NCBI RefSeq assembly: GCF_001400735.1
Contig: NZ_LJPW01000041.1
Coordinates: 1 to 64,000, forward strand
Origin: Pseudomonas caricapapayae
GTDB taxonomy: Bacteria > Pseudomonadota > Gammaproteobacteria > Pseudomonadales > Pseudomonadaceae
Reading direction: 5' to 3'
Length of the DNA: 64,000 bases
The translations under genes were made by a program, and so were the position numbers. Below the pieces are notes generated by a model. It was not told the origin of the DNA and did not search any database. It was given only the letters and a program-made list of their open reading frames with translations. Positions 32,939 to 42,186 of the stretch are shown in pieces. Every line of letters starts with the position of its first letter. Positions within the stretch are counted from its first letter, which is position 1.

Positions 32939-34098
32939 ACACCTTCCTCTTTCTTGGGTGTGACAATCATGACGGCTGCGGCAAAGGCTGCAAGGCTGGC
33001 GATGGCAAATGTCCAGGCAGGCCCCAGCGCGTTCCAGCTATAGCCGGAGTACAGCGCGCCCAAGGCTCCACCAACACCGGACAAGGCAGCATACAGTGCC
33101 TGCCCCTGCCCTTGCTGGCGCGGGCCAAAACTACTTTGCACGAAATGAATGGCAGCGGCGTGAAAGCTGCCGAATGTAGCGGCATGCATCACCTGCGCAA
33201 TCAGCAGCGCAGTCAAATGATCGGCAAACATGCCCAACAGCAGCCAGCGCAGTGCCGCCAGCAGAAAACTGGCGAACAGCACCTGGCGCACGGAAAACCG
33301 CTGCAGAATACGGCTCATTGCCATGAACATCAGCACTTCAGCCACAACGCCGAGCGCCCATAACATGCCGATGAGACCGCGGCTGTAGCCGAGTGCCTCC
33401 AAGTGCAGGGTCAAAAAGGTGTAATACGGGCCATGACTGAGCACCATCAGCGCAACGCTGACGTAAAACGCCCACACACCGGGTCGTCCCAGTTGCCGAA
33501 GAAAACCGCCCGCCTCGGCTTCCCGCGTCGACGGCGCAGGATGCGCGTTCGGAACCCACCAGCTGCTGAGAGCGATACCCGACATGATCGCCAGCACGAT
33601 GTAGGGGAACAGGTCCAGGCTGAACCACTCGAACACCCGCCCCAGTACCACCACCGCAAGAATGAAGCCGATCGAGCCCCACAGCCTGATCTGGCTGTAG
33701 CGCGAGGTCTGGCCTTGAAGGTGCGCGAGGGTGATGACCTCGAACTGCGGAAGTATGGCGTGCCAGAAGAATGCATAGAGCGCCATGACCATCGCCAGCC
33801 AGGCGTAACTTTTTTCCACCAGAATCAGCGAAAATGCCAGCAGCGTACAGAGGGCACCAGAACGCACAATTATCAGCCGGCGCCCGGTATGGTCGCCCAG
33901 CCAGCCCCAGATATTGGGGGCTACACAGCGCATCAGCATGGGAATGGCGATCAGTTCGCCGATTCGTGCGCTGGAAAAACCCAAATGGTGAAGGTAAAGG
34001 GCCATGAACGGCGCGGACAGGCCGAGCAAGGCGAAATAACACACGTAGAACCCGGACAGCCGCCAGTACGGAAGCTGTCCGCCGCAAGCTTGCGCCAC
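32935..34098 (-). CDS. MFS transporter coupled to methionine-salvage genes
   Basis: A 387-residue transporter with about 12 membrane helices, resembling the nucleoside/3-phenylpropionate (HcaT/NupG-like) MFS branch (WRLSGFYVCYFALLGLSAP at the start; GPRQQGQGQALYAALSGVGG late). The start is GTG at 34098. It begins 31 bases after aroC and overlaps mtnB by four bases, so it is probably co-transcribed with both. Its coupling to mtnB suggests a role in moving a methylthio sugar or nucleoside, which is inference. Confidence 0.88.
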   Translation of the reverse strand: MAQACGGQLPYWRLSGFYVCYFALLGLSAPFMALYLHHLGFSSARIGELIAIPMLMRCVAPNIWGWLGDHTGRRLIIVRSGALCTLLAFSLILVEKSYAWLAMVMALYAFFWHAILPQFEVITLAHLQGQTSRYSQIRLWGSIGFILAVVVLGRVFEWFSLDLFPYIVLAIMSGIALSSWWVPNAHPAPSTREAEAGGFLRQLGRPGVWAFYVSVALMVLSHGPYYTFLTLHLEALGYSRGLIGMLWALGVVAEVLMFMAMSRILQRFSVRQVLFASFLLAALRWLLLGMFADHLTALLIAQVMHAATFGSFHAAAIHFVQSSFGPRQQGQGQALYAALSGVGGALGALYSGYSWNALGPAWTFAIASLAAFAAAVMIVTPKKEEGV

Positions 34099-34128
34099 GC
34101 TAGCAGTCCGCGACCGTGACGGCGTGCA

Positions 34129-35220
34129 TTACAACTGCCCCAGCACAGGCGTGTTGACGCTGACATCGGCGTTCTGACCGCGATGACGCAGCAGATGATC
34201 CAGCAACACGATGGCCATCATCGCTTCGGCAATCGGTGTGGCACGGATGCCGACACACGGGTCGTGCCGCCCTTTGGTGATGACATCGGCCGCGTTGCCA
34301 TCGGTGTCTATCGAGCGCCCCGGTGTGGTGATGCTGGACGTAGGCTTGAGTGCCAGGTGCGCAATGATCGGCTGGCCAGAGGAAATACCGCCGAGAATAC
34401 CGCCCGCCTGATTGGACAGGAAACCCTGCGGCGTCATCTCGTCGCGGTGCTCGGTGCCGCGTTGCGCAACGCAATCGAAACCGGCACCGATCTCCACGCC
34501 CTTGACCGCATTGATGCTCATCAACGCATGGGCCAGCTCGGCATCCAGACGATCGAAGATCGGCTCGCCAAGGCCAGGCATCACGCCTTCTGCAACCACC
34601 GTGATTTTCGCACCGACCGAGTCCTGATCACGGCGTAGCTGGTCCATGTAGGCTTCCAGCTCCGGCACCTTGTCAGGGTCGGGGCAGAAAAACGCGTTGT
34701 CTTCGACGCATTCCCAGGTCTTGAACGGGATCTGGATCGGGCCAAGCTGGCTCATGTAACCCCGAATGACGATGCCCTGGGTTGCCAGATATTTCTTGGC
34801 AATGGCCCCCGCCGCCACCCGCATGGCGGTTTCCCTTGCCGAACTGCGGCCGCCGCCGCGGTAGTCGCGGATACCGTATTTGTGGTGGTAGGTGTAATCG
34901 GCGTGAGCCGGGCGGAACAGGTCCTTGATGGCCGAGTAGTCTTTGGATTTCTGGTCGGTGTTGCGAATCAGCAAACCAATGGAGGCACCGGTCGTCCGGC
35001 CCTCGAACACGCCCGAAAGGATCTCGACCTCATCGGCCTCCTGACGCTGGGTGGTGTGACGGCTGGTGCCCGGTTTGCGCCGGTCCAGATCACGCTGCAG
35101 GTCTTGCAGGTCCAGCTCCAGCCCAGGCGGGCAGCCGTCGACGATAGCGACCAGCGCCGGGCCGTGGCTTTCGCCGGCGGTGGTGACAGTGAACAGCTTG
35201 CCGAAAGTGTTGCCGGACAT
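34129..35220 (-). CDS. aroC: Chorismate synthase
   Basis: A 363-residue enzyme converting EPSP to chorismate with reduced FMN, the last step of the shikimate pathway. Signatures are [18 protein letters not shown] (about 16), the [23 protein letters not shown] early loop, [20 protein letters not shown] (about 122), and GGISSGQPI (about 275). Typical length and a clear start. First gene of the aroC-MFS-mtnBDC run; the 140-bp gap to the divergent hydrolase holds its promoter. Confidence 0.97.
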   Translation of the reverse strand: MSGNTFGKLFTVTTAGESHGPALVAIVDGCPPGLELDLQDLQRDLDRRKPGTSRHTTQRQEADEVEILSGVFEGRTTGASIGLLIRNTDQKSKDYSAIKDLFRPAHADYTYHHKYGIRDYRGGGRSSARETAMRVAAGAIAKKYLATQGIVIRGYMSQLGPIQIPFKTWECVEDNAFFCPDPDKVPELEAYMDQLRRDQDSVGAKITVVAEGVMPGLGEPIFDRLDAELAHALMSINAVKGVEIGAGFDCVAQRGTEHRDEMTPQGFLSNQAGGILGGISSGQPIIAHLALKPTSSITTPGRSIDTDGNAADVITKGRHDPCVGIRATPIAEAMMAIVLLDHLLRHRGQNADVSVNTPVLGQL

Positions 35221-35360
35221 GCGGGCGCTCCGAAAAATCAGCCAAAAAACCAGATCGTTAAACCAAGCGCGCCAGTATACGCAGGCTCGCGGTTCAGTTC
35301 ATCCTCGAACCTTCTGCCGCGGCGTGCGTCCAAGCGAGACTTCCCCATGATGGCCTTGCG

Positions 35361-36380
35361 ATGTTATCCGGTAATTCCCTGTTTCGAGTTCCAAAAGCGT
35401 TGCGTCTGCTGGCCCTGCCGATGACCCTGATCCTGAGCCTCATAGCTGGAACAGCCAGTGCAGCGGCGCCCAGTGCGGTGCAGCGGCAGATAACGGTGGA
35501 CACCGAAAACGGCAAGCTGTACGGCACCCTGCTCATGCCACGGTCGGACAAGCCGGTACCGGTGGTGCTGATCATCGCCGGTTCCGGCCCCACAGACCGC
35601 GACGGCAATAACCCCGAGGGCGGACGCAACGACAGCATGAAGCGCCTGGCGGTCATTCTGGCCAGCAACAATATTGCCAGCGTGCGTTACGACAAACGGG
35701 GCGTCGCGGCCAGCAAGGCGGTCACCCCGGATGAGCGCAACCTCAGCGTCGAGCGTTACGTTGCCGATGTCGGGCTCTGGGCCAGGGCGCTCAAAGCCAA
35801 TCCGCGTCTGGGCCAGTTGATCCTGCTGGGCCACAGCGAGGGCGCACTGGTGGCAACGCTGGCAGCTGAGAAGGTGGGTGCAGCGGCGCTGATTTCCGTG
35901 GCAGGCACCGGGCGACCTGTGGATCAGGTGCTGCGCGAGCAGTTTCAGGAACGCTTGCCACCCGACCTGCTGCAACGCAGCAATCAGTTGCTGGACGAAC
36001 TCAAGGCAGGAAAAACCGATGACAACGTGCCCGCCGAACTGGAAGTGGTATTCCGCGCCAGCGTTCAGCCTTATCTGATCTCGCTGTTCCGTCAGGACCC
36101 GGCTGCAGCGTTCGGTGCATTGCACATTCCGGCGCTGATCGTTCAGGGCCGCAATGACATTCAGGTGGGCGTAGGCGACGCCCTGCTGCTGCAAAAAGCC
36201 AGGCCGGATGCCGAATTGGCCCTGATCGACGGAATGAACCATGTGCTGCGCATCGTCCCGGATGATCTGCAGCAGCAGTTGCTGTCCTACCGTAATCCGA
36301 CTCAGCCGCTGGCCGGTGAAGTCACCAGGCGGATCCTGAGCTTTATCAAAGCCCTGCCCCACCAGGAAAAAAAGATCTGA
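35361..36380 (+). CDS. Exported alpha/beta hydrolase
   Basis: A 339-residue alpha/beta-hydrolase with a signal peptide (LRLLALPMTLILSLIAGTASA). The oxyanion region is VVLIIAGSGPTDRDGN (about 67), the nucleophile elbow GHSEGALVA (about 156, Ser), the acid GRNDIQV (about 265) and the base GMNHVLR (about 290). Probably a periplasmic esterase or peptidase. Divergent from aroC. Substrate unknown. Confidence 0.9.
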   Translation: MLSGNSLFRVPKALRLLALPMTLILSLIAGTASAAAPSAVQRQITVDTENGKLYGTLLMPRSDKPVPVVLIIAGSGPTDRDGNNPEGGRNDSMKRLAVILASNNIASVRYDKRGVAASKAVTPDERNLSVERYVADVGLWARALKANPRLGQLILLGHSEGALVATLAAEKVGAAALISVAGTGRPVDQVLREQFQERLPPDLLQRSNQLLDELKAGKTDDNVPAELEVVFRASVQPYLISLFRQDPAAAFGALHIPALIVQGRNDIQVGVGDALLLQKARPDAELALIDGMNHVLRIVPDDLQQQLLSYRNPTQPLAGEVTRRILSFIKALPHQEKKI

Positions 36381-36491
36381 CGCCCGTTAGTCGCATGCCC
36401 TTCAGTCCTGGCGGATCTGGCCGATAGCGGATTGCTGGCCTTTTGTTCCGTGACCCGTGTGCCGGGGCAAGGCCCAGGAAAGGACACCATT

Positions 36492-37295
36492 ATGACTGAC
36501 GCGAATACCATGACTGAAACCACCGCAGCACCCGCAAGCACAGAAGCCGAGGTGCCGGCACCGCCACAGCCGTGGGAAGACGTTCTGCCCGAAAACTTTC
36601 AGATGTTGCGTCTGTCGCCACTGCCTACAGACCGTGCGACAGGTGGCCGCCCCTTGCGTTTTGTGCAGTTCGGCCGCGCCGAACGGCATAGCAAGGAATT
36701 GAGTCTGCTGCGCATCAATGTTCAGTTGCCGGGCCAGCGGGTTCGCAAGGAACAGAACAATCTGGATGTCTGGGCCGACCACGAGAAACGCACGGTGCGT
36801 TTTGGTCCCGAGTCAGGCCTGCAGATCGAGCCGTGGAACCGTGGCATCGGTCGCTTCATGATTGCCCATGCGGTGCATTGGGCACAGAAAAGATGGTCGT
36901 CCTACAAGATTGAAGGTGTGGCCCTGGCGAGCAAGGACGGCCTGAACGAGGACACACGTCTGCGACGCGACCACTTCCTGCGCACCCTGGGCTTTGAAGT
37001 GGCTTACGCCGATGCCCAGCACATGAAAGGCACCATCAAGGACGTCCATGTCGGCAATCTGCACAGCACCTGGAACAATGACAAGGTGCAGATCATCGAG
37101 ATTCTCGAAGCCTCGCAAATGCTCGAGAAGGCTGAAAAGAACCTGATCGAGCAGGAAGTGATCATTCGCCAGCATGAAGACCGGGTCGGCAAGTACAAGC
37201 GCGAAGACGCCGGTCTGCGCTTCACGATCGCCTGCCTGGTGACCTTCGCAGTCTTTCAGGCGGGCCTGTTGATCTGGATCGCGACCCACCGCTGA
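36492..37295 (+). CDS. C-terminally anchored protein with possible GNAT-like core
   Basis: A 267-residue protein. A Pro/Ala/Glu-rich N-terminus (about 1-35) precedes a globular region whose ...IEGVALASKDGLNEDTRLRR and HFLRTLGFEV faintly recall an acetyltransferase fold. It is followed by a helical, likely coiled segment (ILEASQMLEKAEKNLIEQEV) and one C-terminal membrane helix (FTIACLVTFAVFQAGLLIWI). A tail-anchored inner-membrane protein is likely. The ATG at 36492 is preceded by AGGA. Enzyme activity is not established. Confidence 0.65.
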   Translation: MTDANTMTETTAAPASTEAEVPAPPQPWEDVLPENFQMLRLSPLPTDRATGGRPLRFVQFGRAERHSKELSLLRINVQLPGQRVRKEQNNLDVWADHEKRTVRFGPESGLQIEPWNRGIGRFMIAHAVHWAQKRWSSYKIEGVALASKDGLNEDTRLRRDHFLRTLGFEVAYADAQHMKGTIKDVHVGNLHSTWNNDKVQIIEILEASQMLEKAEKNLIEQEVIIRQHEDRVGKYKREDAGLRFTIACLVTFAVFQAGLLIWIATHR

Positions 37296-37319
37296 TAAAA
37301 AGGGGCTCGTTTCAGCCCC
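37296..37319 (-). terminator. Terminator of prmB
   Basis: On the minus strand GGGGCT and AGCCCC form the stem and TTTTT follows, close after the prmB stop. Confidence 0.7.
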
Positions 37320-37326
37320 GTCGACT

Positions 37327-38235
37327 TCAAATCCGCGACTGAAACAGTGCCTGGTGACTGCGGCACTGTTCTGCGGTCAGCATGAACACACCGTGACCAC
37401 CCCGCCGGAAGTCCAGCCAGGCGAAATCGACTTCCGGGTATAGTGCCTGCACATGCACCTGACTGTTGCCTACTTCGACGATCAACAGCCCCTTGTCGGT
37501 CAGATGATCGGCGGCCTGAGCGAGCATGCGGCGCACCAGGTTCAGACCGTCGCTGCCACAGGCCAGCGCCAGCTCCGGCTCGTGCTGGTACTCATCGGGC
37601 ATGTCGGCAAAATCTTCGGCATCCACGTAAGGCGGGTTGGACACAATCAGGTCGAAGCGCTGGCCCGGCAAACCGTCGAAACCATCGCCCTGAACGGTGT
37701 AGACGCGATCCTCCATGCCATGACGCTCGATGTTCTGGTTGGCGACTTCCAGCGCATCGTAAGACAGGTCGGCCAGCGCCACTTCGGCTTCCGGAAACTC
37801 ATCGGCACAGGCGATACCGATACACCCGGAACCCGTGCAAAGGTCCAGAATGCGCGCTGGCTCGCTCGCAAGCCAGGGCGCGAAACGCTCTTCGATCAGT
37901 TCGGCGATAGGCGAGCGCGGGATCAGTACCCGATCATCGACAATGAACGACATCCCGCAAAACCAGGCTTCGCCCAGCAGATAAGGCGTCGGCACGCGGT
38001 CATCGATGCGGCGTTTGATCAGGCGTTGCAGTTCGGATATCTCCTCGACTTCCAGACGGCAATCCAGATAGCTGTCGGCGATTTCCCAAGGCAGGTGCAG
38101 TGCGCCCAGCACCAGTTGCCGCGCCTCATCCCAGGCATTGTCAGTGCCATGACCGAAAAATACGTCTTCCTCGTGAAAGCGGCTGACGGCCCACCGAATA
38201 TGGTCGCGCACGGTACGCAAACGGGAAGTGATCAT
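37327..38235 (-). CDS. prmB: Ribosomal protein uL3 glutamine methyltransferase
   Basis: A 302-residue SAM-dependent methyltransferase that methylates a glutamine of ribosomal protein L3. The PrmA/B/C signature NPPYV lies in [14 protein letters not shown] (about 190), the SAM loop is [18 protein letters not shown] (about 130), and the family Tyr/Arg segment [14 protein letters not shown] near 83. PrmC is the close relative, but length, the N-terminal domain and the downstream [14 protein letters not shown] fit PrmB. AAGGAG precedes the ATG. Confidence 0.93.
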   Translation of the reverse strand: MITSRLRTVRDHIRWAVSRFHEEDVFFGHGTDNAWDEARQLVLGALHLPWEIADSYLDCRLEVEEISELQRLIKRRIDDRVPTPYLLGEAWFCGMSFIVDDRVLIPRSPIAELIEERFAPWLASEPARILDLCTGSGCIGIACADEFPEAEVALADLSYDALEVANQNIERHGMEDRVYTVQGDGFDGLPGQRFDLIVSNPPYVDAEDFADMPDEYQHEPELALACGSDGLNLVRRMLAQAADHLTDKGLLIVEVGNSQVHVQALYPEVDFAWLDFRRGGHGVFMLTAEQCRSHQALFQSRI

Positions 38236-38497
38236 GGAAAAACTCCTTGGAAAGACGACGAGCTGTTGTGAGACGACTCACGGTGGAAAGTCCGGTTCCG
38301 GACAACGTACATTCTTCGTCCCCGGCAGGCGTGGAAGTTTCCATGATTAGTGTACTGTCATCAAGGCAAACCGCCAGCCACCTGCCCGCCCAACTGCCCT
38401 GCAGGCCATAAAAACCGTGGCCTGCGATGGTTGCCATTCCCAGAACGCCTCAGCCAGAGGACAATGTCGCAAAAGCCCCACACCAAGGAGCCCGTGA

Positions 38498-39088
38498 ATG
38501 TCCGATTTAAAGACCATGTTCCAACTCAGCGGCCGGGTGCATGCGCCCGCCAATCTGAGCAATGCGACGCTGATCATCATCGACGCCCAGAAAGAATACC
38601 TCAGCGGCCCGCTGGCGCTGACCGGCGTCGACGAGGCTCTGGCCAATATCTGCCAATTGGTCGATAAGGCACGCGCAGTCAAATGCCCGATCGTTCACAT
38701 TCGCCATCTGGGCACCGTGGGCGGCCTGTTCGATCCACAGGGCGACCGTGGTCAACTGGTGCCGGAACTGGTGCCGCAAGGTGACGAACATCTGGTCGAA
38801 AAACGCCTGCCCAATGCCTTCAACGGCACCGGCCTGCACGAGCTCCTGCAAAAACTGGGTCATCTGGACCTGATCGTCTGCGGCTTCATGAGCCACTCGA
38901 GTATCAGCACCACGGTTCGCGCCACCAAGGACTATGGTTATCGCTGCACACTGGTCGATGATGCCTGCGCAACCCGTGACCTCCCTGGCCCGCACGGCGT
39001 GGTCAGCGCACAGGTCGTGCACCGAACCGAAATGGCAATCATGGCCGACAACTTCGCCACACTGGCACTGACCAAAGACCTGATCTGA
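38498..39088 (+). CDS. Second isochorismatase-like protein, Cys position again Ser
   Basis: A 196-residue isochorismatase-fold protein. The catalytic-type Asp is in LIIIDAQKEYLSG (about 30) and the Lys in LVEKRLPNAFNGTGL (about 100). At the nucleophile loop, where hydrolases such as YcaC read G-F-M-T-H-M-C-V, this one reads GFMSHSSISTTVRAT, so the cysteine is missing. It is unlikely to act as a thiol amidase. AAGGAG seven bases before the ATG. Divergent from prmB. Confidence 0.88.
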   Translation: MSDLKTMFQLSGRVHAPANLSNATLIIIDAQKEYLSGPLALTGVDEALANICQLVDKARAVKCPIVHIRHLGTVGGLFDPQGDRGQLVPELVPQGDEHLVEKRLPNAFNGTGLHELLQKLGHLDLIVCGFMSHSSISTTVRATKDYGYRCTLVDDACATRDLPGPHGVVSAQVVHRTEMAIMADNFATLALTKDLI

Positions 39089-39411
39089 TCCCTGCCGGCC
39101 GCACGCTCTGGACGAGAAATCGGCGAGCGAAGGTCAGGCAGGGCAAAAACAGGCGAGGAACGGCCGGGGTCGCGTTCGGCTTTACGAGTTTTACATGAGC
39201 ATTCTGATCGGACTCGCGCTCGAGCCTGTTTTTAACGCAGCGTCACCAAGCGCAGCCACTTTAAGTACAGAGCCCAGGGGTTGTGTGAGCATACTCAGAT
39301 AACCGCCCATCCCTTGCCGGCCTGGATCACCCCGGAGGCGGGAACAACCCCTTCTGATCCTGGTCAGAGCGCCGATACTCCATTGAGCCGATACCTGTTT
39401 GAGGAAAAGGC
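39089..39411. other. Non-coding gap between hydrolase and small membrane-protein genes
   Basis: 323 bases with no convincing gene; a 35-codon frame from ATG at 39194 and a reverse frame at 39191-39439 lack ribosome sites and motifs. Confidence 0.4.
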
Positions 39412-39729
39412 ATGAAAACGTCAGATGGTTTCGATGCACGTCGCCTGCGCCCCAAGGGTCAGGGCAACTGGGGCAAGCGCATCGGCACGCTGATCGCGCT
39501 GCTTTTGCTAGCGTCGGGCGTGTTGATGACAGTAGCGGGTGTATCCAGCCTGACCGTTCATCCGCAGATGCTCGGGGAATTGAACGCCAGCCCGGGAGGT
39601 GCCGCCTTTGTCGCTGTCGGCGGGTTGCTGGTGCTGTATCTGGGCACCTGGCTCTGGCGTCGCTGCCGCCGCCAGCGCAGTGCCAGTGGCCTGAGCATCT
39701 CCGCGCACCTGATGAAAAAACACAACTGA
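39412..39729 (+). CDS. Small two-helix membrane protein
   Basis: A 105-residue protein with two membrane helices (LIALLLLASGVLMTVAGVSS about 26-45, and GAAFVAVGGLLVLYLGTWLW about 63-82) and basic flanks (GKRIG; RRCRRQRS), predicting both ends inside. GAGGAAAAGGC lies before the ATG. No family recognised. Confidence 0.68.
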   Translation: MKTSDGFDARRLRPKGQGNWGKRIGTLIALLLLASGVLMTVAGVSSLTVHPQMLGELNASPGGAAFVAVGGLLVLYLGTWLWRRCRRQRSASGLSISAHLMKKHN

Positions 39730-39774
39730 CCGTCTCGCTTGAGCGGTTAGAATAGCCCCCTTCGCGGAGGCCTC

Positions 39775-40332
39775 ATGCAAGACGACGATTTTTCCCTGTT
39801 CAGAAGCGAGACGCGTGGCGTAAAGCCGCTCAAGCATGAACACGCCGATGTCGGCAAACCCAGAACCGATCGAAAAATGCTGGCCCGCCTGCGCCAGTCG
39901 GCCACTGTGCGTACCGATTCAGTCACCGTCGACGGTTTGTCGGATCAATTCGTCATCGACGTCGGTCCTGAAGATGTCCTGAGCTGGTCGCGCGACGGCG
40001 TGCAGGAAGGTCAGATGCGCAAGCTGAAACTCGGGCAGATCAGCTTCGAGGGCAGCCTGGACCTGCATGGCATGAGCGTGGAGGTGGCGCGCGAGACGCT
40101 GTGGGAGTTTCTGGCTGAAGCGACCCGTCTGGAAATACGTTGCGTACGTGTCACCCACGGCAAGGCGGTACGCCTGGATGGCAAACGTCCGATGATCAAG
40201 AGCCACGTCAACACCTGGCTTCGTCAGCATTCGCATGTACTGGGCTTTTGTTCATGCCTGGCCAAACATGGCGGCGCGGGGGCGGTTTACGTGATACTCA
40301 GACGCACGATGATGGAAGGACGCGACGAGTAG
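39775..40332 (+). CDS. Smr-domain DNA/RNA-processing protein
   Basis: A 185-residue protein with a C-terminal Smr (small MutS-related) domain at about 95-175: SLDLHGMSVEVARETLWEFL, then VTHGKA and CLAKHGGAGAVYVILRR. The N-terminal part is charged and probably flexible. Smr proteins are nicking endonucleases or RNA-binding proteins; SmrA-like in arrangement. GGAGG eight bases before the ATG. The substrate is not deducible. Confidence 0.88.
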   Translation: MQDDDFSLFRSETRGVKPLKHEHADVGKPRTDRKMLARLRQSATVRTDSVTVDGLSDQFVIDVGPEDVLSWSRDGVQEGQMRKLKLGQISFEGSLDLHGMSVEVARETLWEFLAEATRLEIRCVRVTHGKAVRLDGKRPMIKSHVNTWLRQHSHVLGFCSCLAKHGGAGAVYVILRRTMMEGRDE

Positions 40333-40355
40333 AACTCGCCGCGCCTGTACGTGAC

Positions 40356-40514
40356 TCAGCGACCCGGGCCAGGACCACCCGGACCAGGGCCACCGCCTTC
40401 ATGGTGCCCGCCACCGCCGCCATGCCCACCCGGTCCCGGCCAGAACGGCCAGCATCCGGAAACGGACGACAGAACGATCGCGAACAACGCTATTTTTGCT
40501 ACTCGACTCAACAT
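40356..40514 (-). CDS. Small Gly/His-rich lipoprotein
   Basis: A 52-residue product. The lipoprotein signal peptide ends in SVSGC (lipobox, Cys 21) after AKIALFAIVLSS. The mature part is almost entirely WPFWPGPGG, HGGGGGHHEGGG and GPGPGGPGPGR, a flexible Gly/Pro segment with three clustered histidines (one isolated, then two adjacent). Metal binding or cell-surface display is conceivable. GAGAGAG precedes the ATG at modest spacing. Shorter than usual gene cutoffs; no family recognised. Convergent with the Smr gene. Confidence 0.7.
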   Translation of the reverse strand: MLSRVAKIALFAIVLSSVSGCWPFWPGPGGHGGGGGHHEGGGPGPGGPGPGR

Positions 40515-40751
40515 CGGGCTTTACTCTCTCGACAGGCAATGAATGGATGATCTGCACACTCAGACAGCGCGACCCGAAGGAAGTGGGTAGCGATCTGGTC
40601 GCCTGCGTGTAAGCAATACGATACAAAACGCCAGCCACACTGTTGATTTGCAGCGCCGCCGTGCACCCGTACTCTTGCGTAAGTTACTATGTGCGCATCG
40701 GCGAAGGGCCTGCCCTCGCACCCATCGAAACCCACACGGAAACACACTCCT

Positions 40752-41297
40752 GTGACACTGGAACAGAATTACACCGCCATACTCGGACAACTGGGCGAGG
40801 ACGTCTCGCGCGAAGGCCTGCTGGACACCCCCAAGCGTGCCGCCAAGGCCATGCAGTATCTGTGTCGCGGTTACGCGCAAACCCTGGAAGAAGTGACCAA
40901 CGGCGCGCTGTTCAGCTCCGATGCCAGCGAAATGGTGATGGTCAAGGACATCGAACTGTATTCGCTGTGCGAACACCATCTGCTGCCGTTCATTGGCAAG
41001 GCACATGTGGCCTATATTCCAAAGGGCAAGGTACTGGGCCTGTCAAAGGTGGCACGGATCGTCGACATGTACGCCCGTCGCCTGCAGATCCAGGAAAACC
41101 TCAGCCGTCAGATCGCCGAAGCCATCCAGCAGGTTACCGGTGCGCTGGGCGTTGCAGTGGTGATCGAGGCCAAGCACATGTGCATGATGATGCGCGGCGT
41201 CGAGAAGCAGAACTCGGCGATGATCACCTCGGTGATGCTCGGCGAGTTCCGTGAAAACGCCGCTACCCGCAGTGAGTTTCTCAGCCTGATCAAGTGA
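40752..41297 (+). CDS. folE: GTP cyclohydrolase I
   Basis: A 181-residue enzyme making dihydroneopterin triphosphate from GTP, first step to tetrahydrofolate and pterins. Zinc ligands are in [11 protein letters not shown] (Cys and His, about 74) and [11 protein letters not shown] (Cys, about 143); [19 protein letters not shown] is the family helix. The start is GTG at 40752, which gives the standard length; the frame continues upstream without homology. The proline-free VEKQNS loop is an ordinary Pseudomonas variation. Paralogues elsewhere in the genome cannot be excluded. Confidence 0.95.
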   Translation: MTLEQNYTAILGQLGEDVSREGLLDTPKRAAKAMQYLCRGYAQTLEEVTNGALFSSDASEMVMVKDIELYSLCEHHLLPFIGKAHVAYIPKGKVLGLSKVARIVDMYARRLQIQENLSRQIAEAIQQVTGALGVAVVIEAKHMCMMMRGVEKQNSAMITSVMLGEFRENAATRSEFLSLIK

Positions 41298-41372
41298 CCG
41301 GTCGAGCCTGGGTTCACGTGCCTTCGAGCACGCTGAACGTCCGGCTGATCTGCGCCACTGCCCGCAAGAGGT

Positions 41373-41750
41373 ATGACCGTGTTCATGAAAGCGTTAAGAA
41401 CAGGCCTTGGCCAACTCGTCATCGGTATCGACCTCCTGACCCGACCAGGCAGGAAAAAACGTGATCCGCAGGCCCAGGCGGCTGTAGCCGAGGCGGCTCA
41501 AAACCTGACGTTGTATCAGTTCCACGCCTGCCCTTTCTGCGTAAAGACCCGTCGCACCCTGCGCCGTCTCAACGTTCCTGTCGCCCTGCGCGATGCGAAG
41601 AACAATGAAATTGATCGCCAGACCCTGCTCAACGAGGGCGGTAAAATCAAGGTGCCCTGCCTGCGGATCGAAGAAGGCGACAAGACGGTCTGGATGTACG
41701 AATCCAAGGTGATCATCGACTACCTGAGCCAGCGGTTCGGGGCGATCTGA
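41373..41750 (+). CDS. Glutaredoxin-like protein with N-terminal extension
   Basis: A 125-residue protein. A 45-residue basic extension (ITR-type: LVIGIDLLTRPGRKKRDPQA) precedes a glutaredoxin/GST-N thioredoxin fold with the dithiol active site CPFC (about 53), the cis-Pro strand KVPCLRIEEG (about 95) and the C-terminal YESKVIIDYLSQRF. Likely cytosolic, possibly membrane-peripheral through the extension. AAGAGG fits a GTG start at 41379 better than the ATG at 41373; both are in frame, so the N-terminus is uncertain by two residues. Confidence 0.85.
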   Translation: MTVFMKALRTGLGQLVIGIDLLTRPGRKKRDPQAQAAVAEAAQNLTLYQFHACPFCVKTRRTLRRLNVPVALRDAKNNEIDRQTLLNEGGKIKVPCLRIEEGDKTVWMYESKVIIDYLSQRFGAI

Positions 41751-41771
41751 GCTCGACCTGCCCGACGTATC

Positions 41772-42158
41772 TCAACGCGGGCAACCGTCCTCGCGACAGG
41801 CGACATAGGCTTTCAGCTGCTGTAGCCGCACGCGAGTCTGGTCAGCCAGGCACTGCGACTGCAGCAACGGCCAGATGGAGCCTGAATCCTCGGGCTTGCC
41901 TGCCTGATACAGACAATCGGCATCACGCAAGGCTATCCACTTCAGTTGTGCATCCTTGAATGCCTGCTTTTTGGCAGGTGTCTTCAGCCATGCCATCTGA
42001 GCGTTGTACTGCTTGTTGAGATCGGCATCGAGCGCTGCCAGCTCATTGGCAGCGCACTCATTCATGCTTGCCTGATTGGCGTCGCAATCCTTCGCCTGGG
42101 CCGAGCAGCCGATACCCAGAGCAATGAAAGCGGCCAGAAAAACTATTGAAACGCGCAT
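41772..42158 (-). CDS. LprI-type exported protein (lysozyme-inhibitor-like)
   Basis: A 128-residue protein with signal peptide (IVFLAAFIALGIGCSAQA) and the LprI/DUF1311 motif: CDANQASMNECAANELAALD followed by LNKQYNAQM, AFKDAQLKWIALRDADC and QCLADQTRVRLQQLKAY. Six cysteines suggest three disulfides. Proteins of this family are periplasmic; some inhibit lysozyme. A longer upstream frame is not credible. Convergent with the glutaredoxin-like gene. Confidence 0.85.
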   Translation of the reverse strand: MRVSIVFLAAFIALGIGCSAQAKDCDANQASMNECAANELAALDADLNKQYNAQMAWLKTPAKKQAFKDAQLKWIALRDADCLYQAGKPEDSGSIWPLLQSQCLADQTRVRLQQLKAYVACREDGCPR

Positions 42159-42186
42159 AAATGTCCTTTTTTGATCAACGGATACA

